In this document: positions 48,501-60,495 of the stretch, in pieces | Layout: every line of letters starts with the position of its first letter | Numbering within the stretch: position 1 is the first letter of the stretch | Assembly: GCA_028554755.1 (NCBI GenBank) | Contig: JAPTOF010000016.1 | Location: forward strand, 1,128,501-1,192,500 | Source: Cordia subcordata | Lineage: Eukaryota; Streptophyta; Magnoliopsida; Boraginales; Cordiaceae | Length of the DNA: 64,000 bases | Reading direction: 5' to 3' | Made by a program: the position numbers and the translations under genes | Notes under the pieces: generated by a model | Databases searched by the model: none | The model's input: the letters and a program-made list of their open reading frames with translations, nothing else | Told to the model about the DNA's origin: nothing

Positions 48501-48883
48501 TCATTAAATAGCTTATTGGAGAACAGCCGCATGACATTCTCACGTGTGCATTTAGAAACCAAAGTAAAAGTTAGGTTTTTAGTAGTGTTAGGCAATTGGA
48601 GGACATTGATAATTTTTGGAATTTCCAAGAGTAATTTTACACAATAGACAGGAGGCATAATAAATATTTTGGATATTTTTGGGGACAAAAGTGCGACCCT
48701 ACATGTTGTTACTCGTGGGCTTTTTTCTTCTTTCCTTTTTTTTTTTGGGTTTTTTTTTCAGTGGATGGGTTTACTAAGTTTGACTCCATAAGTTCTTACT
48801 CTGCCTGAGATGCTTTCATATTGTATTCTGTTCCGAAAGCAGATTCAATGTTCATATGGAGAGAGTTTACAAGGTAAACAAGA
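45560..48883. other. AT-rich spacer
   Basis: No gene is recognised. Repeated short text occurs at about 45867-45945 (TTGGGAAACTAATAATAGAA twice). Other frames are low-complexity. Confidence 0.5.
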
Positions 48884-48893
48884 AAGTGACCAT

Positions 48894-49117
48894 AGTCCCC
48901 CGAGAATGTCTCAACCCTCTCAACAGCAAGAATTGGGATCGAATGTAACTTTAGAACTAGGTTTGATCCTTGTCCCCTCTCTCGCCTCTAGGTTGAGCAC
49001 CCTGGCTCATTGGGGGTTAGGTTGTGGAATGGTTCTTCTACATAAAGTTTTGCTAAGGGGTGGTCGAAATCCGACAACAAGATTTCCTTCGTATTTAAAA
49101 AAAAAAAAAAAAAAAAA
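48894..49117 (+). mobile_element. SINE-like retroposon with A tail and target duplication
   Basis: The body ends in a run of about 20 A (49097-49117). The flanks AAGTGACCAT (48884-48893) and AAGTGATCAT (49121-49130) match at 9 of 10 positions. The body holds a GGGATCGAATG patch that could be a worn B box. There is no coding sequence. Confidence 0.6.
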
Positions 49118-49839
49118 GGCAAGTGATCATAACATCATAGGATCCAAGCAGTGATGAAATTATCAACATCATCGCATGGTCGCCCATCACTACTTGATCT
49201 CTCTTGTAATATCATAACATTGGATAAATTAAAGTCAAGTCTTTGTCACCTGTGGTGCTTCATAAGAATCTCAGAAATTTTCACATATTTTGTTAAAACA
49301 TTTTCTTCACCAAGATGGCATCATTTTGTCACATTTCCAGCATCCCCTCAAAACTACAAGCATTTAGAAAGTTAAGCACAAGCGATGACTGCGGAAAGAA
49401 TCTTTGCAATCACAAGTCAAGTCAGAATAAAGCAAGATCACTTCAGCAAACTGTAAAAAGCTTCATAGCACAGAAGAAGCAGAGTTGCTTTCTAAATTTG
49501 CAAGAGATGCAAACATCTACTATGTTCCAAGATAAACAACATGAGCATATCATGAGCAATAGGGGAAAAAATAAGGCAATATAACTTGTGATTTCAAAAG
49601 GCAAACTAACATTCAAAATCCAGAAGCACAAAACAAGAAACATAACAGGTAAAAACATTACTGAAACTATAAAACTAAGCAACTTCAGAGTCGGGGGCTC
49701 AGGGTTAAAATTCACATTTGCTGAGGATGCACCAATTGATGCCAAATTTGCTGAAACATACATATTATTGCCGATGATGTCCAATTTGGCATACAAGTGA
49801 GCCTTTCTGTGAATCAAGCTAAGATGGCTATGGCCCCGT

Positions 49840-51672
49840 CTACTCCTGATCTGCCTCTTTACTCTTCTTTTTCTTCTTCTCCTTCTTGTCCTTCTTTTTC
49901 TCGCTTTTAGTTGTCTCATCATCAATTCCAGCGGGCAATGCAGCTGCAGAATCACCATTCTCCGCATCTTTTTGCTTCTTCTTTTTCTTTTTCTTCTCAG
50001 ATTTCTCCTCATCCGAGTCATTCTTCTCTTTGTCCTTCTTCTTCTCCTTCTTTGATTTCTCTGTGTCAGGAGATACTTCAGCTTCATCACCCTCTTTCTT
50101 CTTCTTCTTTTTCTTCTCTTTCTTCTCAATTTCCACTTCCACTGCTTCAGCTTCACCCACCTTCTTCAATTCAATCTTCTCCTTCACCTTCAACTTTTCC
50201 TCAACTTCGGCGATCTTTGCCTTCTTGGATGCGTCAGGTGCAGGGCTAGCATCAACCTCATCCAATTTCCGTTTACATCCTTCCTCCCTGTCATCATTAC
50301 TCTTATCTTTCTTCTTCTTTTTCTTCTCAACATCAACCTCACCTTCACCATTCTCGACCTTAGCAGCTGCAGGCTCGGGTGCAGCAGCAATGCCAGCAAC
50401 CATCGAATCCCCTCCAGTAGGCAAAACCACATTCCTCAGCCACTCAGCCGGCGTATTATCTTTTGGCCTCCCATGCTTATCCAATTTTCCTTCCGCAATC
50501 AACTTCTTTTTCAATGACGCCCTTGGCCCCAATCCCCATTTCCTAGGATATGTATCCCTATCCATAACAACCCTCTTAATCTTCGCAACAACACCATGAT
50601 CACAAGTAGCCATAACAGCTGTAGTCATCTCGGCAATCCCTAATGCAATAGCCTCGCCCTTAGTTGTCATCAGCACAACTTCCTCCCCAACTTCAATATC
50701 ATTCTCGAACCTCAACAACCCGGGAATCATCAGCTTCGCACCATAACAAATAGCATTAACAGCCGAATCCTTCACAACCAACCTCTTGTAAGTAGTCAAC
50801 AAAACCTCCAAAGGCATAATCACCCTCCTCAAATAACTCTCATCCTTGTAATTATCCTGCATCCATCGAGCGTCCATCACATCATGCATCGTCACCATAT
50901 TATCCTTCTCCCCCATAATCCCGGACCGCACTCTCCTAAGCTCTTGCATATGCCCTCCCACACCCAACAACAGCCCCAAATGCACACACATTGTCCTCAC
51001 ATACGTCCCGGCCTCACACTTAATCCAGAACACAACCAAATGCCTATTAGCATCATACTCCAATAACTTACTCTCATAAATCGTCCGAATCCTAAGCTGC
51101 CTTTTAACGGCAGATATCAAAGGTGGCCGTTGAAACACGGCTCCGGTTAGGGTTTCTAGCGCCCTAGCAACTTTAGAAACGTCAGGTACGGCAGAATGTA
51201 AACGGGCAACGCAAACATACTCCTTACCGGCTCCTTGCTGGGACTTCACGAGACGCGTGGCGCGGTCAATGCAGACGATTAGATTTCCGGTGACTTTGGG
51301 GTCGAGGGTGCCACTGTGGCCGGTCTTCTCGACTCGGAGGATGCGCTTAATCCACGCGACGACCTCGTGAGACGACGGGTTCGCCGGCTTGTCGAGGTTA
51401 ATGACGCCGTACTTGATGTACTCCTGCAACGGCCGTTTGAGAGGGGAATAGCCGGAGGGGAGAGGAGTGTAGTGGCCGGTCCGGATGTTGAGCTTGTCGT
51501 AGTTCTTGAGGAGAATCGGCCATTGGGAGGTGTCAATCGCCGGCGTGTAGCTTTGGGGTTTGATGAAGAGGTCATCATTGTCCTTGTCGGTTCGGGTTTC
51601 GGTTTCGGGTTTGGGTTGGGACTTGTCTTTCTTCTTCTTCTTCTCTGAGCGAGAGAGCTCGACGTCAGTCAT
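49840..51672 (-). CDS. CBF5: CBF5/dyskerin, H/ACA snoRNP pseudouridine synthase
   Basis: The catalytic subunit of H/ACA snoRNPs, which converts uridine to pseudouridine in rRNA and snRNA in the nucleolus and also belongs to telomerase RNP. The frame is intronless, as in Arabidopsis NAP57/CBF5, and encodes 610 residues. In order: a Lys-rich start, the dyskerin-like N-terminal region (about 45-95), the TruB catalytic domain with [11 protein letters not shown] and catalytic Asp124, [13 protein letters not shown] at 150-162, [17 protein letters not shown] at 217-233, and a PUA domain at about 297-371. The tail from about 440 is Lys/Glu-rich with many KKEKKKK runs, longer than the usual family end (Arabidopsis about 565). 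Two telo-boxes and three site II motifs lie upstream, as expected for ribosome-biogenesis genes. Confidence 0.97.
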   Translation of the reverse strand: MTDVELSRSEKKKKKDKSQPKPETETRTDKDNDDLFIKPQSYTPAIDTSQWPILLKNYDKLNIRTGHYTPLPSGYSPLKRPLQEYIKYGVINLDKPANPSSHEVVAWIKRILRVEKTGHSGTLDPKVTGNLIVCIDRATRLVKSQQGAGKEYVCVARLHSAVPDVSKVARALETLTGAVFQRPPLISAVKRQLRIRTIYESKLLEYDANRHLVVFWIKCEAGTYVRTMCVHLGLLLGVGGHMQELRRVRSGIMGEKDNMVTMHDVMDARWMQDNYKDESYLRRVIMPLEVLLTTYKRLVVKDSAVNAICYGAKLMIPGLLRFENDIEVGEEVVLMTTKGEAIALGIAEMTTAVMATCDHGVVAKIKRVVMDRDTYPRKWGLGPRASLKKKLIAEGKLDKHGRPKDNTPAEWLRNVVLPTGGDSMVAGIAAAPEPAAAKVENGEGEVDVEKKKKKKDKSNDDREEGCKRKLDEVDASPAPDASKKAKIAEVEEKLKVKEKIELKKVGEAEAVEVEIEKKEKKKKKKKEGDEAEVSPDTEKSKKEKKKDKEKNDSDEEKSEKKKKKKKQKDAENGDSAAALPAGIDDETTKSEKKKDKKEKKKKKSKEADQE

Positions 51673-51726
51673 GGCTGCTGATGGCGGCGGCGGCGTGGCC
51701 GGTGGTGGAGGAGAGTGAGTGGTTTT

Positions 51727-51734
51727 TAGGGTTT
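51727..51734 (-). promoter_or_regulatory. Telo-box of CBF5
   Basis: AAACCCTA on the minus strand, 55-62 bp upstream of the start codon. Telo-boxes mark many plant translation and ribosome-biogenesis genes. Confidence 0.6.
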
Positions 51735-51765
51735 GGGTTTGAGTGAAAATGGTGAGAAGGAGAGC

Positions 51766-51773
51766 TAGGGTTT
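51766..51773 (-). promoter_or_regulatory. Second telo-box of CBF5
   Basis: Another AAACCCTA on the minus strand, about 95-100 bp upstream of the start codon. Confidence 0.6.
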
Positions 51774-51812
51774 AAGGGGTTTTTGAAGGGTTATGGTGAT
51801 GGACTGTAATTA

Positions 51813-51864
51813 TGGGCTATGGGCCAAATGGTAGGCATCTTTCCGGGCCAAAAATGGAAGCCCA
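51813..51864 (-). promoter_or_regulatory. Site II (TGGGCY) cluster of CBF5
   Basis: TGGGCT at 51813-51818, TGGGCC at 51820-51825 and AGCCCA at 51859-51864. Site II motifs bind TCP factors and pair with telo-boxes in plant growth genes. Confidence 0.6.
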
Positions 51865-51905
51865 TTGGGAAATTGTTGAGTCCAAACCAATTAGATATTT
51901 ATAAG

Positions 51906-52941
51906 GCCTGTTTGGATTTTTTTTTCCAAAAAAAAAAAAATCTTTTTGCAATAGATATTTGAACTAGATTTTAAAATAAACTAAAACTCTGACAAAAATT
52001 CAATTTTAACTTTTTCAGAAGTTTGAAAATTTTAACTTCTTAAAAGAGAACTTTTTTTTAAAAGTTTTATAGAAAAGCATTTTTTAGAAAATGAGCCCAT
52101 ATATAGTTTTGGACTGATTATTTCTTCTTTTTCTTTTTTTGGGTTTTAGGTTTTATCTTTTGAATTTTTTTCTTTTTTGATCTTTTTTTTTTTGTTATGT
52201 TTTGTTAAATGAGTAATATTTTTAGTCACTTGATAATGTTTTATTGCTCTTTATAAGATAAAAATTTTGGCATGAAGGTCAAGTCAATCTCCAATGGAAA
52301 TAAAAAAAAAAAATTGATCCATTAAGAATCCTCTACTAGTTGGGTCCTTTTTATGTGGCAAGAAGAATTATTGTTATCGTCCTGTTTTATTCAATGAGTA
52401 ATAAATGTCTTTTTTGCTCTTTATAATTTATGTGATATAAATTCTTGCACTGAACTAGAAAACCTTGTTATATTATAAGGAAATTTCTTGCTATGCACCA
52501 ACAGACAATGCATAATGGGAACTATATATTGTATATATATATACAATAATATTCTCGTCTATTAGATTCTTTTATAACTAGATATGATTAAATGAATAGT
52601 GATAGTGATCTGTGTTACGCCTTCAAGTCTAGACCTTCAGACTCGAGAGTGAAATTAGTGTTGTAAGTATAATAAATATTTACTTGAACACTACAATCAA
52701 TTGGCCCAGCATAGTCGGCCCAAACTAAATGAATAGCGGTACTAATCTATGTCATGCCCCCGAGTAATATTGATGTTGCAAGTATAACAAATAATTACTT
52801 GGGCCCTGAAATCAACTTACACAAAATAGTCTTGACAAGATATTAGTTAACTTTCATACCAATGTAAGACATTGTAGACTTGACATCATTTTTTGGGGCC
52901 CAAGATCACAATTAGTGGGGACGAAAGTGGTGCAAGACTTA
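51906..52941. other. AT-rich spacer upstream of CBF5
   Basis: It begins with a GGCCTGTTTGGATT patch that resembles a MITE end. A (TA) patch lies near 52530-52545. No gene is seen. Confidence 0.5.
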
Positions 52942-53616
52942 GCAATTGGTATGATAGAATGAATTTAAAGAAAATGGAATGAACTAGGGAATGAAATGAG
53001 CTTGGGAATATAATAGATTTAGTAATAGATATACCATGCTTGGTAAACTATTGGAATGATATAACTGGTGAACTTTTTTATTTTTATTTTTATTTAATTT
53101 TTAATTTTATTTTTTATATTATTTCTTATTTTTATTTTATATTTTCTATTTACATTTTTGTTTTTATTTTCTATCTTTTATTTTTATTTTCTATGTTTAA
53201 TTTTTATTTTTTATTTTCTATTTTAATTTTATAAGTTTTATTTTTCATTCTTTTCTATTTTTATCTTTTATTTTAATTTTCTATTTTAATTTTATTTTTT
53301 CTTTTATTCTTATTTTCTATTTTATTTTTATTTATATTTATATTTTTAGATTTTAATTTTTTTATTACTAATATAAAATGCTAAATATTAATTCTTAACA
53401 GGATATTTTTAATCAGTTAACAAAAAATCTCATTCCGGCCAACATGGGAATGGCTCATTCCCATGTGTTTAATCAGGAATGACTATTCCTATATTTGTGG
53501 AAATGGGATTCCCTTAAGAATAACATTGCCAAATTCTTTACCTTATACCAATCATGAAATTTTAAGGAAAGCCAGGAGTGCCATTCTATTTTCCATCTAT
53601 TCCTACGTACCAATCG
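52942..53616. mobile_element. TIR element with a TTTTA-rich core
   Basis: The left end GCAATTGGTATGATAGAATG and the reverse complement of the right end (CGATTGGTACGTAGGAATAG) are similar. TTA flanks both (52939-52941, 53617-53619). The core at about 53076-53370 is a TTTTA/TTTTTA low-complexity array. A PIF/Harbinger-type MITE fits best. Confidence 0.55.
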
Positions 53617-53619
53617 TTA

Positions 53620-54530
53620 GAGAACTCGGGCCGTCAAATCAGTTAGCCTAAAATGGCCAACACAAGTTATTAATTATACCTATATTACGCACTTATAAGT
53701 CACTCGCATATCACGCTCCATATTACGCACTTATAAGCCATTCATATATCACTCTACAAACCAATGTAAAATATTACAATTTATCCTTGTGGTGTGAGGT
53801 GAGATTTTTGTACAATGGTATTTTTTTTTTCTCATTGATGTAATAAAATGTATACCACATGCACTTGCGGTTTTCTTTATGCCTTGTGTTTGCCAACAGG
53901 TTGGGTTTGTCTTGCGTCATATTTGAAAATAACGTCAAAGCCATCTTCAAAGTAATAATTTCAAATAAAAAGTTTACATCGTAAAATACTTACCATATTA
54001 TTAAAAATATCAACATGGTTACTGTTGAAATTCATTTAATTAAAAGCTTTGCGCTGTAATGGGACGGGTAAGATCCCAGATCATTTTACTGATCTACTTT
54101 TGGAAGACTTATACCCCACTGGGGTAGGCTAACATGCTCTACTTTGTTTTTATTTAATAAAATTTCATTTCTCAACCCCCCCCAAAAAAAAAAAAGAAAA
54201 AGAATGCAATAGAAAGTAAATGAATCAGAACAACGAATTGAAATCCGCAAAATTTAACAATAATAATAACATGTCACTTGCCTGGTCAAATTTTTATTAC
54301 AAATTCCAATCATCTTGTGGTGCTGACCCAAACATGTCCTGCAAGGGCATCCAAAGGACACAAAAAAATAAGTTGTTTCTTTTATATAATTTGTGATTAA
54401 TTTATAATAATTAAAGTTCAACTTAGTAACCGTATTAATATAATTGACCATATATTTGTCCCAAAACATAAAAATAAAAATAAAAATCCAGCCCTAGAGG
54501 TTAGATGTCTGCAATTAGAGAGTAAGTTAA
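53620..54530. other. AT-rich spacer
   Basis: No gene is seen. A C8-A12 junction is at 54176-54195, without obvious direct repeats around it. Confidence 0.5.
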
Positions 54531-54910
54531 CAGGGTGTTTGACTTTTCTTTTTTAAAGCTGTTTATAAGTTGTTTTTAATACTTTTATATAAATGACAAA
54601 TAAATAAAAGAGTATTTAGATAAAATTTGTTTAAAAGTTATTAATATGTCTGATAGATATATGTTTATAAGTAATGACATTTGTTAAAATAATAATAATA
54701 ATAATAAAACTTTTTATTAAAGTAGGAATTTGTTACTTTTTCTTTTTTAAAAGGTAAAGTTATCCTTATATTTATTCAAAAAGTAAAAGAAGTTCTTTAT
54801 GCATTTATAAATAGGTAAAATTTATTTATAAACAAATTTTACTAAACATGTAAATTTTTTTTACTTATAAGCAAGTATGACCTATTTTTATAAGCAAAGC
54901 AAACAGCCTC
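54531..54910. mobile_element. Tourist-like MITE, same family as 4CL intron 1 copy
   Basis: The left end CAGGGTGTTTGACTTTTCTT and the right end TAAGCAAAGCAAACAGCCTC are flanked by TAA (54528-54530 and 54911-54913). Internal text such as AAGCTGTTTATAAGT parallels AAGCTGTTTACAAGT in the 9437-9802 copy. Confidence 0.7.
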
Positions 54911-54913
54911 TAA

Positions 54914-55842
54914 CTCATCCAGAGTATTAAAAGCTCAATTTAATGTAAAGAGATCTTGACCAAAATTTATTTAGGATTTGCAAAAATGTAAACGTTAATG
55001 ATTTTCAGAATATAACCTTACAGATAATTCTAACGACTAACATTAATGTCACACTTCTGACGTCACAAAGCACCAAACACAATTGTCCTTCTCCAAAAGC
55101 ACCTTTTTGCACGTGAAAGATTTGTCTACTAGTGCCCCATATAACTTATCAAACAATCATACAACAAGAGAATAAAATAAGCTAAGCCAACCAACATACT
55201 TTTGTTAGTAGTGAACAAGAACTAGATTCACCTCACAATAAATTCTGTCCGGTTGTTTGTCTAGTCGCAGCTGACCTGGGGAAGGTGATCTTTTCAACTT
55301 ATAAGTACATAAAAAAAGTATGACATTTCCTTTATCATAAACTGTTCCATGGAAAGCTTGCAAGGTCAGGACCTTAAATTTGTACTTCAATTTTTTCTAC
55401 TATGATCACAAATTTTGCTCCATCGTTTTACGTTTGTAACACTCTTTCTCATTTCTGTTTTATGTTTGATTTCTGTTAAATTTATATGGATTTGTGTTGG
55501 ATTTAAGTATTTCAAATTAGTTGACTAGAGTTTACGTTCGATTTAAGCTATTAGTCAGGCTTGGACGATTACATGTTGGTCAGTGTAATATGAGACGGGA
55601 CATTACAATGTCTAGATTTCGAGCGTGTTTTGGCCATGCTTATTTGGGGCTGATAAGTACGAAACAGTAAAAGTACTGTTTATTATTTTTAGATGCTTGT
55701 AACCACCCAAGCGAGCAAACCAAAACACCCTTCTACTAAAGTAGTCTGAATCTCAATATAATAAGCATCCAAATAAATAAACCGAATACCCTCTTGCTAA
55801 GGTTGTCTGAATTTTGATCTGTTATGTGTTATACTAGGAATC
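54914..55842. other. Upstream region of the STAR1-like gene
   Basis: No gene is recognised. A MITE-like stretch with GTGTTTTGGCCATGC and CCAAATAAATAAACCGAATA lies at about 55624-55800, next to the start codon. The start of transcription is not evident. Confidence 0.45.
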
Positions 55843-57735
55843 ATGGATGGTGGTGCAAGAGAGCATCTGCTACTGGTGGATGTGAATGAAAATGGATATG
55901 ATGATCAAGAGACCACCAAGATTGAAGTGAGGGGTCTAACAAAAGTAGCAGAGAATGGTGTGCCTGTTTTGTCAAAAGTCAACGTGGACGTACCCAAAGG
56001 TGTGATCATGGGGGTGATAGGACCAAGTGGGAGTGGAAAGTCAACGTTCTTGAGGGCATTGAATCGCCTGTGGGAGCCTCCATCTGGGACTGTGTTCTTG
56101 GATGGTCAAGACATTTGTGATCTTGATGTGCTTAGCCTTCGCCGTAAGGTTGGCATGCTTTTCCAGATTCCTGTTCTCTTTGAAGGTAAAAGTTTCGTGT
56201 ATTATTGTGTGAAGTGTGTATAATGTGTAGTGCATGTAACATGTATATATCATGTGTAATATGTGCAGGTAAAAGTTTTGAAAGGGAATGTCTTTGATAA
56301 TCTATCAGATGATCTTTCACAGAGTTTTTTCTTTGATTTCTTGATCTTTTTTATGTTTCATGGCTATGTTTTCTATTTGTTGGAACAGTGAACTATTGTT
56401 TGATTATACTTCTCTAATGTGTTTGTTCAATACAATATGTGTATGCCATGTGTCAATTACCACTTTATTTGTGTTAATTGGCAAAGACAAGCGCAACATG
56501 GCATGAGCATAAGCTGACCATCCACCAGCTTGGCCACCAGTATGGTGCCCAAGGATGGCGTTCTCTTTTGGGTGTAAAAGAATGTGGAGTTTTTGCACAG
56601 CTATAGGCTATAATGGTCAAGAAAGCTATTTCAGCTAGTACGAATTATTTATACATTTATCTGGTTTTGTTGATCAACCAATACTCGTAGGCTTTTAGTT
56701 ACAGAAGCGTAGCATTTTCATGGTTTTATACATGTCTTTTGATGTATCAAGTTGAAATACTATCGCGGCGTTAAACTTTTGTTCCAAGTGGTACAAGATG
56801 CACTTTTTGGAACCTAATATCAAAGAAGTGAATCAATGATTGTGGTTAGTGTTGATTTCTTGATGTTTCTATTGCCACCCTCAATGAGATTAAACTGTTG
56901 ACATTTCTCTGTCGCCTAAGGTTTTCATGTCACATCTGGAGCAGCTACTAAAGAATTTATTGAATAGCAAGTTATTTTCATCATGCAAATTTCCCAAAAT
57001 TCATTTGTATTTCCACCTTACCTATCAAAACACTCTTTTTTTCCACTGAATTATTGGTTATGACATTTCACTTGTCTGATTTCTCTTGCTTCTTTTAATT
57101 GAGCATGCTGGTGTCGATAACTTGATTGATCTATTTGCGCTTCTTATGGAAATCATGCAGGCACAGTAGCAGATAATGTCCGGTATGGACCTCAGTTGAG
57201 AGGGAAGAAGCTAACCGACAATGAGGTCTACAAGTTGCTTGCTCTTGCTGATCTTGATTCTTCTTTTTTTAACAAATCTGGTGGAGAACTTTCAGTTGGT
57301 CAAGCTCAGAGAGTTGCACTTGCAAGGACCTTGGCTAATGAACCAGAGGTGACCTATTTGTCTCTCTATCTTAATTAGAAGTTGTACATATCATTAAGGC
57401 TCCGGGCCTTGGGAGTCTGACAAGTTCAATGGAAACATGTGACTTGCAACAATTGACATATCTTCCTTACTCCGATAAAGGTTTTGCTATTGGATGAACC
57501 TACGAGTGCCTTGGATCCAATATCAACTCAGAATATAGAAGATGTGCTCGTGAAGCTAAAGAAGGATCGTGCGATGACTATTATTATGGTTTCTCACAGC
57601 ATTAAGCAAATCCAGAGGATTGCTGATGTAGTTTGCCTTCTTGTTAATGGTGAGATTGTTGAGACCTTAAAGCCCAATCAACTTTCCGAAGCTAAGCATC
57701 CTATGGCACTTAAGTTTCTTGAACTCAGCTCTTAA
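55843..57735 (+). CDS. STAR1: ABC ATPase, STAR1/ABCI17-like
   Basis: Three exons (55843-56185, 57161-57348, 57481-57735) with GT-AG introns give 261 residues, the size of Arabidopsis ABCI17 (about 263). It is a lone nucleotide-binding subunit without membrane spans. Walker A GPSGSGKST is at 60-68, the Q-loop glutamine in MLFQIP at 108, the signature LSVGQAQR at 158-165, Walker B VLLLDEP at 178-184 with Glu183, the D-loop SALD after it, and the switch His216 in VSHS. In rice and Arabidopsis the partner is STAR2/ALS3, and the pair exports UDP-glucose and is needed for aluminium tolerance. The partner is not in this window. Start choice: the first ATG, whose coding length fits homologues. The neighbouring FLA gene converges on it. 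Confidence 0.93.
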
Positions 57736-57988
57736 GATTATCTCCTGAGTTTATATAATCTTGTGTATCGACTTGTATCGACGCGTGCTTGGCGATGTAA
57801 CTTAGCAGAAATCAAACTTATGCAACATTATTGTTGTCAATTATATATCCTAATGATCTGCTTGACATGTCTTGGTGGCACATCTGATTATGCCAGATCT
57901 GAAATTCCCTAATTTATCTACTCAATCATATTTTTATACTAATGTATCTGGATGGTTCCTTCTGGAACATTCAAGATATTGAAGTCAC
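57736..57988. other. 3' flank of the STAR1-like gene
   Basis: No gene is present. It lies between convergent genes, and the FLA duplication unit begins at about 57989. Confidence 0.6.
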
Positions 57989-58205
57989 TTGGAAGACTAC
58001 CACAGCTTTCTTAAAAATTCAGAATATGATCTTCATTGATGTATCTGAATGGTTCTTTCTGAAACATGCAAAAATTGACATACAGATCATATCGAGGTTT
58101 TGATTCAAAAAGTAACTAGGCTCATTTAAAACCTGAAATCCAAGAAAAGTAAATGAAGCAAAGATACTGAATGAAATGGCTCTCCATCTTCTGACGTCAG
58201 TTCTG

Positions 58206-59051
58206 TCAAACTGCCAACAAAAGGCACATAGCTGAAGGCACTACCATCATCAAAACACTAAGGCTAAACTGGAGTTCTGTGCGTATACTTGGCGAGCCAT
58301 CTGCATCTGCAGCCGGAGGATTTGAAGTTGGAGCAGTGGAAGGTGTATCCGCGTCTGCAGGGGCTGTTGCTTTGGATGGGGCCTTTGCCGGTGCTTTGCT
58401 AGGTCTCGGTGGGGACACGGAAGGACTTTTAGTTGGTGCAGGTGGGGACCCAGATGGAGATTTTGCTGGTGCTGGAGACCTGGAAGGCGATGAAGAAGGA
58501 GAAGTTGAATTTGAGCTAGAATTTGTATTCGAGTTCTCAATGCCCAAGGGGACAATGACTGTACTGATTTGTAAGATTGATATATTATATGGTTGTGCGA
58601 GGACCGCCTTAACCAGATTGGCACCAAGTGTTGCACCTTTGGCAGCTGAACCAAGCATAACACTTCCAGAACTCAAATCTGTCACGTTTATGAAGCCTTG
58701 CTGGCCAGAAGCTTGGCCAGTGGATTGAAAGAGGGTGGTAAGGAGAGTGCTCTTATTATGTATATTTTGCAGTTTCTGAACATCGTAGTAGTCAAGGACG
58801 ACGTGCACGCTCATAATCTTCCTAAGCACATTTATGGATTTTCCTGACAGGGGAGATATGTTATCATTGTCAACAACCAGGACCGTGATGGTTTGGCGCG
58901 AGTTCATATTATTAGCAAGTTGTGTCTGAGTGAGATAGCTGTTGAAGGTGCTGAAAGCTGGATACTGATCCAGGAGCTTGGTGATGTTGAAGGCATTGGC
59001 ATTGCAGAAGAGAAAGAAGAAAGAAAACAGGAGTGACATCTTGGAATCCAT
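58206..59051 (-). CDS. FLA: Fasciclin-like arabinogalactan protein, copy 1
   Basis: A GPI-anchored wall and plasma-membrane glycoprotein type. The chosen start (59051) gives 281 residues. An in-frame ATG at 59120 lies within about 10 bp of the TATA box and would fall outside the transcript. Features: signal peptide about 1-20 ending CNANA, one fasciclin domain (about 21-165) with the H1-like TITVLVVDN and a VHVVLDYYD block, several N-glycosylation sites, a Pro/Ser/Ala-rich AGP region (about 185-255) with SPAPAKSPSGSPPAP repeats, and a hydrophobic C-terminus (about 262-281) after an Asp-Gly-Ser site suited to GPI attachment. The single-domain layout and the FNITKLLDQYP start recall Arabidopsis FLA3/5/14. 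It differs from copy 2 at 13 of 281 residues. Confidence 0.93.
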   Translation of the reverse strand: MDSKMSLLFSFFFLFCNANAFNITKLLDQYPAFSTFNSYLTQTQLANNMNSRQTITVLVVDNDNISPLSGKSINVLRKIMSVHVVLDYYDVQKLQNIHNKSTLLTTLFQSTGQASGQQGFINVTDLSSGSVMLGSAAKGATLGANLVKAVLAQPYNISILQISTVIVPLGIENSNTNSSSNSTSPSSSPSRSPAPAKSPSGSPPAPTKSPSVSPPRPSKAPAKAPSKATAPADADTPSTAPTSNPPAADADGSPSIRTELQFSLSVLMMVVPSAMCLLLAV

Positions 59052-59121
59052 TCTGTAATGTGTCAATGGTAAGTGAATTTTAATGTGTTTTATTGCTGCT
59101 AGACATGAGAAGATGAGCATT

Positions 59122-59129
59122 TATTTATA
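59122..59129 (-). promoter_or_regulatory. TATA box of FLA copy 1
   Basis: TATAAATA on the minus strand, about 70-78 bp upstream of the start codon at 59051, which leaves a leader of about 45 nt. Confidence 0.6.
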
Positions 59130-59286
59130 TCCAAATTGGTAGAGCTTTTAGATGAATTTTGAGAGTTTGTAGGAGGAAGACACTGCCACCTGATTTGGAG
59201 GAAGTTGGTTTAGTTAAGAGAGGAGAAGAGAATGTTGTGGAAATGCTATGACTTTGTGGAGCCATGTGCCTGAATCTGATTTTGCT

Positions 59287-60495
59287 TTTTTCTTTTTTCT
59301 TTTTTCTTTTTTTTTTAATTAAAAACTTTATTCTGTAATATGTTTTAGACACTACCTAAAAGCAAAAACGTCTAGGTGCAAGCCAGGGCGAGAGTGAAGG
59401 CTGGGGTGGGTGGGGGGAAGGGGTTTGAGACTTGAGAAAGAGGTAGAGGTAAAGGAGTTTCCAAATTGATAAATATTAATTTCTTACTAATAATAAGATC
59501 GTAGCTCCTATATTATATTGTAAAAAATAAATTAATCTCTACTAAAAAAAATTATAAATGTTTAATAAGTTATGTGACATAATTTTCACTGGGAAAAATT
59601 CAAATTTGCACTGAATAAGTTTGGCTACAATATTGGTTAATAGCTTGTTAATATGGTAATAAAAATTTATTTACAAAATGTCTTGTAACCAATGATAGCA
59701 TCTTTGAAAATAAATCAGCATTTCTGTTGAGCGTAGAAACATGAATACTAAAGGAATTAACCTGTGTGTTGCACAGGAGAAATGAATTATCTTTTACAAC
59801 CTTTTACAGTCTATGCAATATAAAACAATAAATATATTTTATGATGTTTCACTCTTGGTAAGTTTTCAACACGTTTTTTTTATAAGATACATGGGATAAT
59901 TAAATAAAATATTTAAATTAGAAAGTAAAGTCAGAAAAAAAATCTGATCTAGAAATATAAAAAATCAATAGAAGATGAATAATATATTTCTTATAATTAT
60001 ATATATAATGCATATTATAATATAATATTTATTAGATTTTATCTAATATTTTGAAGGAAAAATAATTCATAAAATTAGAACATGTAACAACAAAGATAAG
60101 CATGGACTTTTTTTAATATAATATATAGATTAAGATATTGCTAAATTACATACTTGTAAGTTGTATTAATGTTAAAATATTTCATTAAGTTGAGTAAGAT
60201 ATTTTGTGATAAATATTTCAATGATTCAGTTGAAGAGTATGATGTCATGAATACATTATTAATGATTGAAAACATATAAATAAATTAAGTAATTGTATTA
60301 CTAAAATAACTTTTTGATATCTTTTCAAGTGCCCCATTAAATTTTTTATTTTAAAATATCAAATAATCGTGGAAATAAAAATAATGAATAAAGATTAAGA
60401 AATAAACTTTGGAAAGAGAAAAATGTAAGAGAAGAAGACATGTGGCTTTTTAAACTACGGCATTTACCTTACTTTGTATACATACTGCTGTTTTG
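59287..60495. other. Segment present only in FLA unit 1
   Basis: AT-rich sequence after a T/C run. It includes a hairpin CCTGTGTGTTGCACAGG at about 59762 like those of Helitron ends, but no CTRR end fits cleanly. Unit 2 has a different segment of about 340 bp here. No genes are seen. Confidence 0.5.

Noticed and set aside
49443..50156. Arg/Lys-rich minus-strand frame of 237 residues and a Ser/Phe-rich plus-strand frame
   Set aside because: Both are shadows of the Lys/Glu-rich end of CBF5.
59052..59120. Longer start for FLA copy 1 (23 extra residues)
   Set aside because: The ATG lies within about 10 bp of the TATA box, would place residues before the signal peptide, and is absent in copy 2.
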